Source: CF-96 sp028287605
GTDB lineage: Bacteria > Chloroflexota > Dormibacteria > Aeolococcales > Aeolococcaceae
NCBI GenBank assembly: GCA_034666465.1
Contig: JAXDLT010000410.1
Location: 1-7,401, forward strand
Direction: 5' to 3'
DNA length: 7,401 nt
Position 1 is the first letter of the stretch, and each line of letters begins with the position of its first letter. The notes below the pieces were generated by a model. The model ran no database searches. It saw nothing but the letters and a program-made list of their open reading frames with translations, and was not told the origin of the DNA. This document shows, one piece after another, positions 5,154 through 7,401 of the stretch. The position numbers were made by a program, and so were the translations under genes.

Positions 5154-5916
5154 TCAAGCCCGCGCGATCGAAGCCCGCCGTCGACCAGCGACGCGGTGCC
5201 GGTCACGAACGCCGAGCTGTCCGAGGCCAGATAGAGCGCAGCGCGTGCGAGCTGTTCGGGTCTGCCGATCCGTTTCAAGGCGTGCAGGTTGGTGAGCCAG
5301 ACCTGCTGCTCGGCCGTGCTGGCGAACTCCCGGTACAACGGCGTGTCGACGGCACCCGGGAGAAGCGCGTTCACGCGCACGCCCTGCGGCCCATACTCGA
5401 CCGCCAGGGTCTGGGTGAGGCCGAGGATCCCCGACTTGCTGGCCGCATAGGCGGCGAGACCAGGGAAGCTGACAGTGTGGCCGACCACGCTCGAGGTGAA
5501 GATGATCGACCCGCCACCCGCTTCACCACCTCCGGGATCTGATGCTTCGCGCCGAGAAAGGCGCCGGTAAGGTTGACCGAGAGCGTGCCGGTCCACTCCT
5601 CCTCTGTGATGCCGGTGCTGGGGCCGGTGGGCCCGGTCATGCCGGCGTTGTTGACCGCGACGTCGAGCCCGCCGAACGCTTCGACCGCCGCCGCGACGAG
5701 ATCCATGGCGTATTGTTCCGATTGCACGTCGCCGGCGAGCGCCGTCGCTTCGCCGCCTTGAGCTTCGATCTCGCGCGCCAGCGTGGCGAGCTCGGCCTCA
5801 CGCCGCGCGCCCACCACGACCTTGGCCCCTTCCCTGGCGAACAGCCTGGCAGTCGCCCGGCCGATCCCAGAGCTCGCACCCGTTACGATCGCGACCTTCC
5901 CACTCAGACTCGACAT
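5154..5916 (-). pseudogene. Classical SDR oxidoreductase, broken by two single-base losses
   Basis: The ATG at 5916 has AGGAGA six bases upstream. Residues 1-133 read as a normal SDR: TGASSGIG (12-19), VGARR (35-39, NADPH-type) and NNAG (89-92). The frame then breaks at the GGG run at 5517-5519. Adding one G restores KRGGGSIIFTSS, then YAASK with the catalytic Tyr and Lys, and the NALLPG and VDGG motifs. A second break lies in the GGG run at 5174-5176; adding one G there gives VDGGASIARA followed by TGA at 5154, a standard SDR C-terminus. With both bases restored the protein has 254 residues, normal for classical SDRs, and all catalytic residues. It would be an active NADPH-dependent oxidoreductase and the first gene of the SDR-SDR-thioesterase-tetR run. 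Either the breaks are sequence errors or the gene is recently inactivated. Confidence 0.85.
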
Positions 5917-5949
5917 GGCAATCTCCTGACGGTCGACAGACGATGGAGG

Positions 5950-5961
5950 GCTTGCTCAAGC
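5950..5961. promoter_or_regulatory. Short palindrome upstream of the SDR operon, possible operator
   Basis: GCTTG-CT-CAAGC lies 34 bases before the SDR start, where a repressor site for the operon would be expected. It differs from the palindrome near tetR, so binding by the same TetR is doubtful. The rest of 5917-6101 shows no clear promoter or gene. Confidence 0.2.
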
Positions 5962-6101
5962 ATCCACGCGCGGCTGCCCTTATTCGACAAGCCTGGCGCC
6001 GACCAGCGGTCCCCTGGCTGCCAGCAGGCCGCCTCCCAGCGTGCGCGGCCATCGTCCACGCCCACGTTGCTGCTGGCGCCGGTGTGGTGATGACGTCGCC
6101 G

Positions 6102-7036
6102 TCAACTCCCCGCATTAGCATCGTCGGGGTGCGCATGCGCGAAGTAGTGGCCCTGCTCGAGGTCGGCGATAAGCACGGAGTGCGCGGGCTCCCATGCCAT
6201 CCGCTCACGCGTCAACGCGCTCGATGCGGGGACGTCGGCGCCAAAGATGGCTGCCAGCCAGCCGCCGAAGTGGTCGCCGGCCTCGGCGGGGGAGAGCGCG
6301 CGCCCCGGGAGGCCCAGCTGCCTGCCGATCACCTCGGCGATGTCGCGGGTGGGCACCCCCTCCTCGGCGACGGCGTGCAGCGTCGTGCTGGGCGGCGCCG
6401 CCTCGACAGCCAGCCGGTACAGGCGTGCGGCGTCGAGTCGGTGGACGGCCGGCCAGCGATTGGCGCCGTCGCCGATGTACGCCGAGACGCCCGTGCGACG
6501 CGCGATGTCGATCAGGAGCGGCACGAAGATGTGATCGCCCTCACCATGAACCGACGGTGGAAGCCGCATGACCGAGGAGCGGACCCGCGCCCGGCAAGAG
6601 AGAGCGTCGCCACTTCGGAGGCGACCCGAAATTCTGCGAGGGAGCCGGGTTCAGACGGGTCGTCTTCGGTCGCCAGTCGTCCCGGTGCGACCACGATGGT
6701 CACGGTGGTGACGACAAGAGGCCGGCCGGACCCCTCGAGCGCACCGCCGAGCGTCTCGACGGTGCCCAGATCGGCGCCTCCCGCGGCCGCCATCTGTGTG
6801 GGGTCGGCGAAATGGTTGAAGGCGGTGTGGATGACCCCGTCGGACTCGGCCGCGCCGGTGCGCAGGCTCTCGGGGTCCAGGAGACTTCCCCGGTGGACGC
6901 CGGCCCCGGCTGCGGCGAGGGCCGCGGCTGAACGGTCCGAGCGGGCCAGCCCCACGACCTGATGTCCGCTGTCGATGAGCTCGCGGACGATGGCGGACCC
7001 GATGAATCCGGTCGCGCCGGTGACGAATACGTGCAT
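6102..7036 (-). pseudogene. Atypical SDR / NAD-dependent epimerase-dehydratase, broken by one single-base loss
   Basis: The ATG at 7036 follows GGAGGG with a 6-base spacer. The protein starts MHVFVTGATGFIGS, the extended/atypical SDR cofactor motif, then GLARSD and SDGVIHTAFNH. The reading frame fails at the GGG run at 6584-6586. Inserting one G joins LAGRG to VRSSVMRLPPSVHG, which is the conserved segment of this family, and the rest reads cleanly to the stop at 6102. The repaired product is 311 residues. Near the middle, VASEVATLSLAGRG stands where many epimerases have YxxxK, so this belongs to the atypical group lacking the standard Tyr-Lys pair. Downstream text includes RWPAVHRLDAARLY and TRERMAWEP, both familiar in such proteins. 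It is a paralogue of the gene at 1-338. The reaction is not identifiable. Confidence 0.85.
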
Positions 7037-7085
7037 GGACGGCCCTCCGAAAATCGAGTGGACTGACCGGCGCTCGCCTCGAGGG

Positions 7086-7103
7086 CTAGCCTCACCGGGC
7101 TAG
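7086..7103. promoter_or_regulatory. Inverted repeat upstream of the epimerase gene
   Basis: CTAGCC-TCACCG-GGCTAG has perfect 6-base arms and lies about 50 bases before the ATG at 7036. It could be an operator or a short hairpin after the DJ-1/PfpI gene. No confident -10/-35 pair was found in 7037-7232. Confidence 0.3.
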
Positions 7104-7232
7104 ACGCCAGCCACGGCGGCCGCCATCTCACGCAGTATCTCCACATCAGGGCGGTCGGCGCCCTTGCCGGCAACATGCCCGACCATCACGCGTAACCGGT
7201 AGGCCCGTGCCGCGGCAGGCTGTCGGAATGGG

Positions 7233-7401
7233 CTACTCGCCAAGCGCTCTGACGATGACATCAGCGGTTTCGGTGCCGCTGTAATTCTGCTGCCCGGTGA
7301 TGAGGTTGCCGTCACGGATTGCGAAGCCCCTCCACAGACCAGCTTGGATGTAGTTGGCCCCGAGCTTTTTCATTTCGTCCTCGATGCGCCACGGCATGAC
7401 A
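7233..7401 (-). CDS. DJ-1/PfpI (type 1 glutamine amidotransferase-like) protein, C-terminal part
   Basis: Only the last 56 residues are in the window, ending with TAG at 7233; the gene continues past the right edge. WRIEDEMKKLGANYI, then GLWRGFAIRDGNLITGQQN and a final helix ADVIVRALGE, match the C-terminal end of DJ-1/PfpI family proteins. In these, the GQQN-type segment and last helix pack near the active site. Members include chaperones, glyoxalases and stress proteins. The nucleophilic Cys lies outside the window, so activity cannot be judged. The gene is 196 bases upstream of the epimerase gene on the same strand and could share a transcript. Confidence 0.85.
   Translation of the reverse strand, partial: VMPWRIEDEMKKLGANYIQAGLWRGFAIRDGNLITGQQNYSGTETADVIVRALGE

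Noticed and set aside
5943..6962. Plus-strand open frame of 339 residues opposite the epimerase gene
   Set aside because: Antisense to a gene with clear SDR motifs; it shows no domain of its own.
7100..7232. Minus-strand reading ending VEILREMAAAVAGV before the epimerase gene
   Set aside because: It begins inside the DJ-1/PfpI gene in another frame. The tail looks somewhat protein-like but has no start, ribosome site or family, so I do not call it.

Overview
This 7.4 kb window is high-GC DNA with G/C-rich third codon positions, GTG starts and small redox-enzyme/regulator gene sets, which suggests an actinomycete-like member of the Actinomycetota. The genus cannot be read from the sequence. 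All genes except one MarR regulator lie on the minus strand, and there are no RNA genes or CRISPR arrays.

Left block (1-1770): a 5' part of an atypical SDR/epimerase gene (1-338, minus) lies downstream of a gene for an F420-reductase-like NAD(P)-binding protein (435-1070, minus). A MarR-family regulator (1162-1743, plus) is divergent from them. The divergent gap carries two almost identical perfect 6+6 palindromes (GGTTGA-N4-TCAACC). They sit on the -35 and -10 elements of the minus-strand promoter and just upstream of a probably leaderless marR. This is the clearest regulatory circuit in the window.

Middle (1744-2756): a gene-poor stretch. It holds two hairpins after marR, one small unrecognised minus-strand gene (1928-2287), and a decayed fragment resembling a DDE transposase (about 2395-2608). 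A GC-rich inverted repeat follows.

Right block (2757-5916, minus, in transcription order): a classical SDR, a second SDR with an atypical active site, an acyl-CoA-thioesterase-like double-hotdog protein joined to the second SDR by a GTGA stop/start overlap, and a TetR regulator. TetR may also have its own promoter with a palindromic operator. Upstream lie a second atypical SDR/epimerase gene (6102-7036) and the C-terminal end of a DJ-1/PfpI protein (7233-7401).

The first SDR and the second epimerase are broken by single-base losses, two and one respectively. All three lie in GGG runs where GGGG would restore conserved family sequence. This points to a systematic homopolymer error or to recent parallel decay. 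I see no completely new system. The best leads are the tandem MarR operators, the three matching frame breaks, the SDR lacking Ser and Tyr at its catalytic positions, and the unrecognised small gene.
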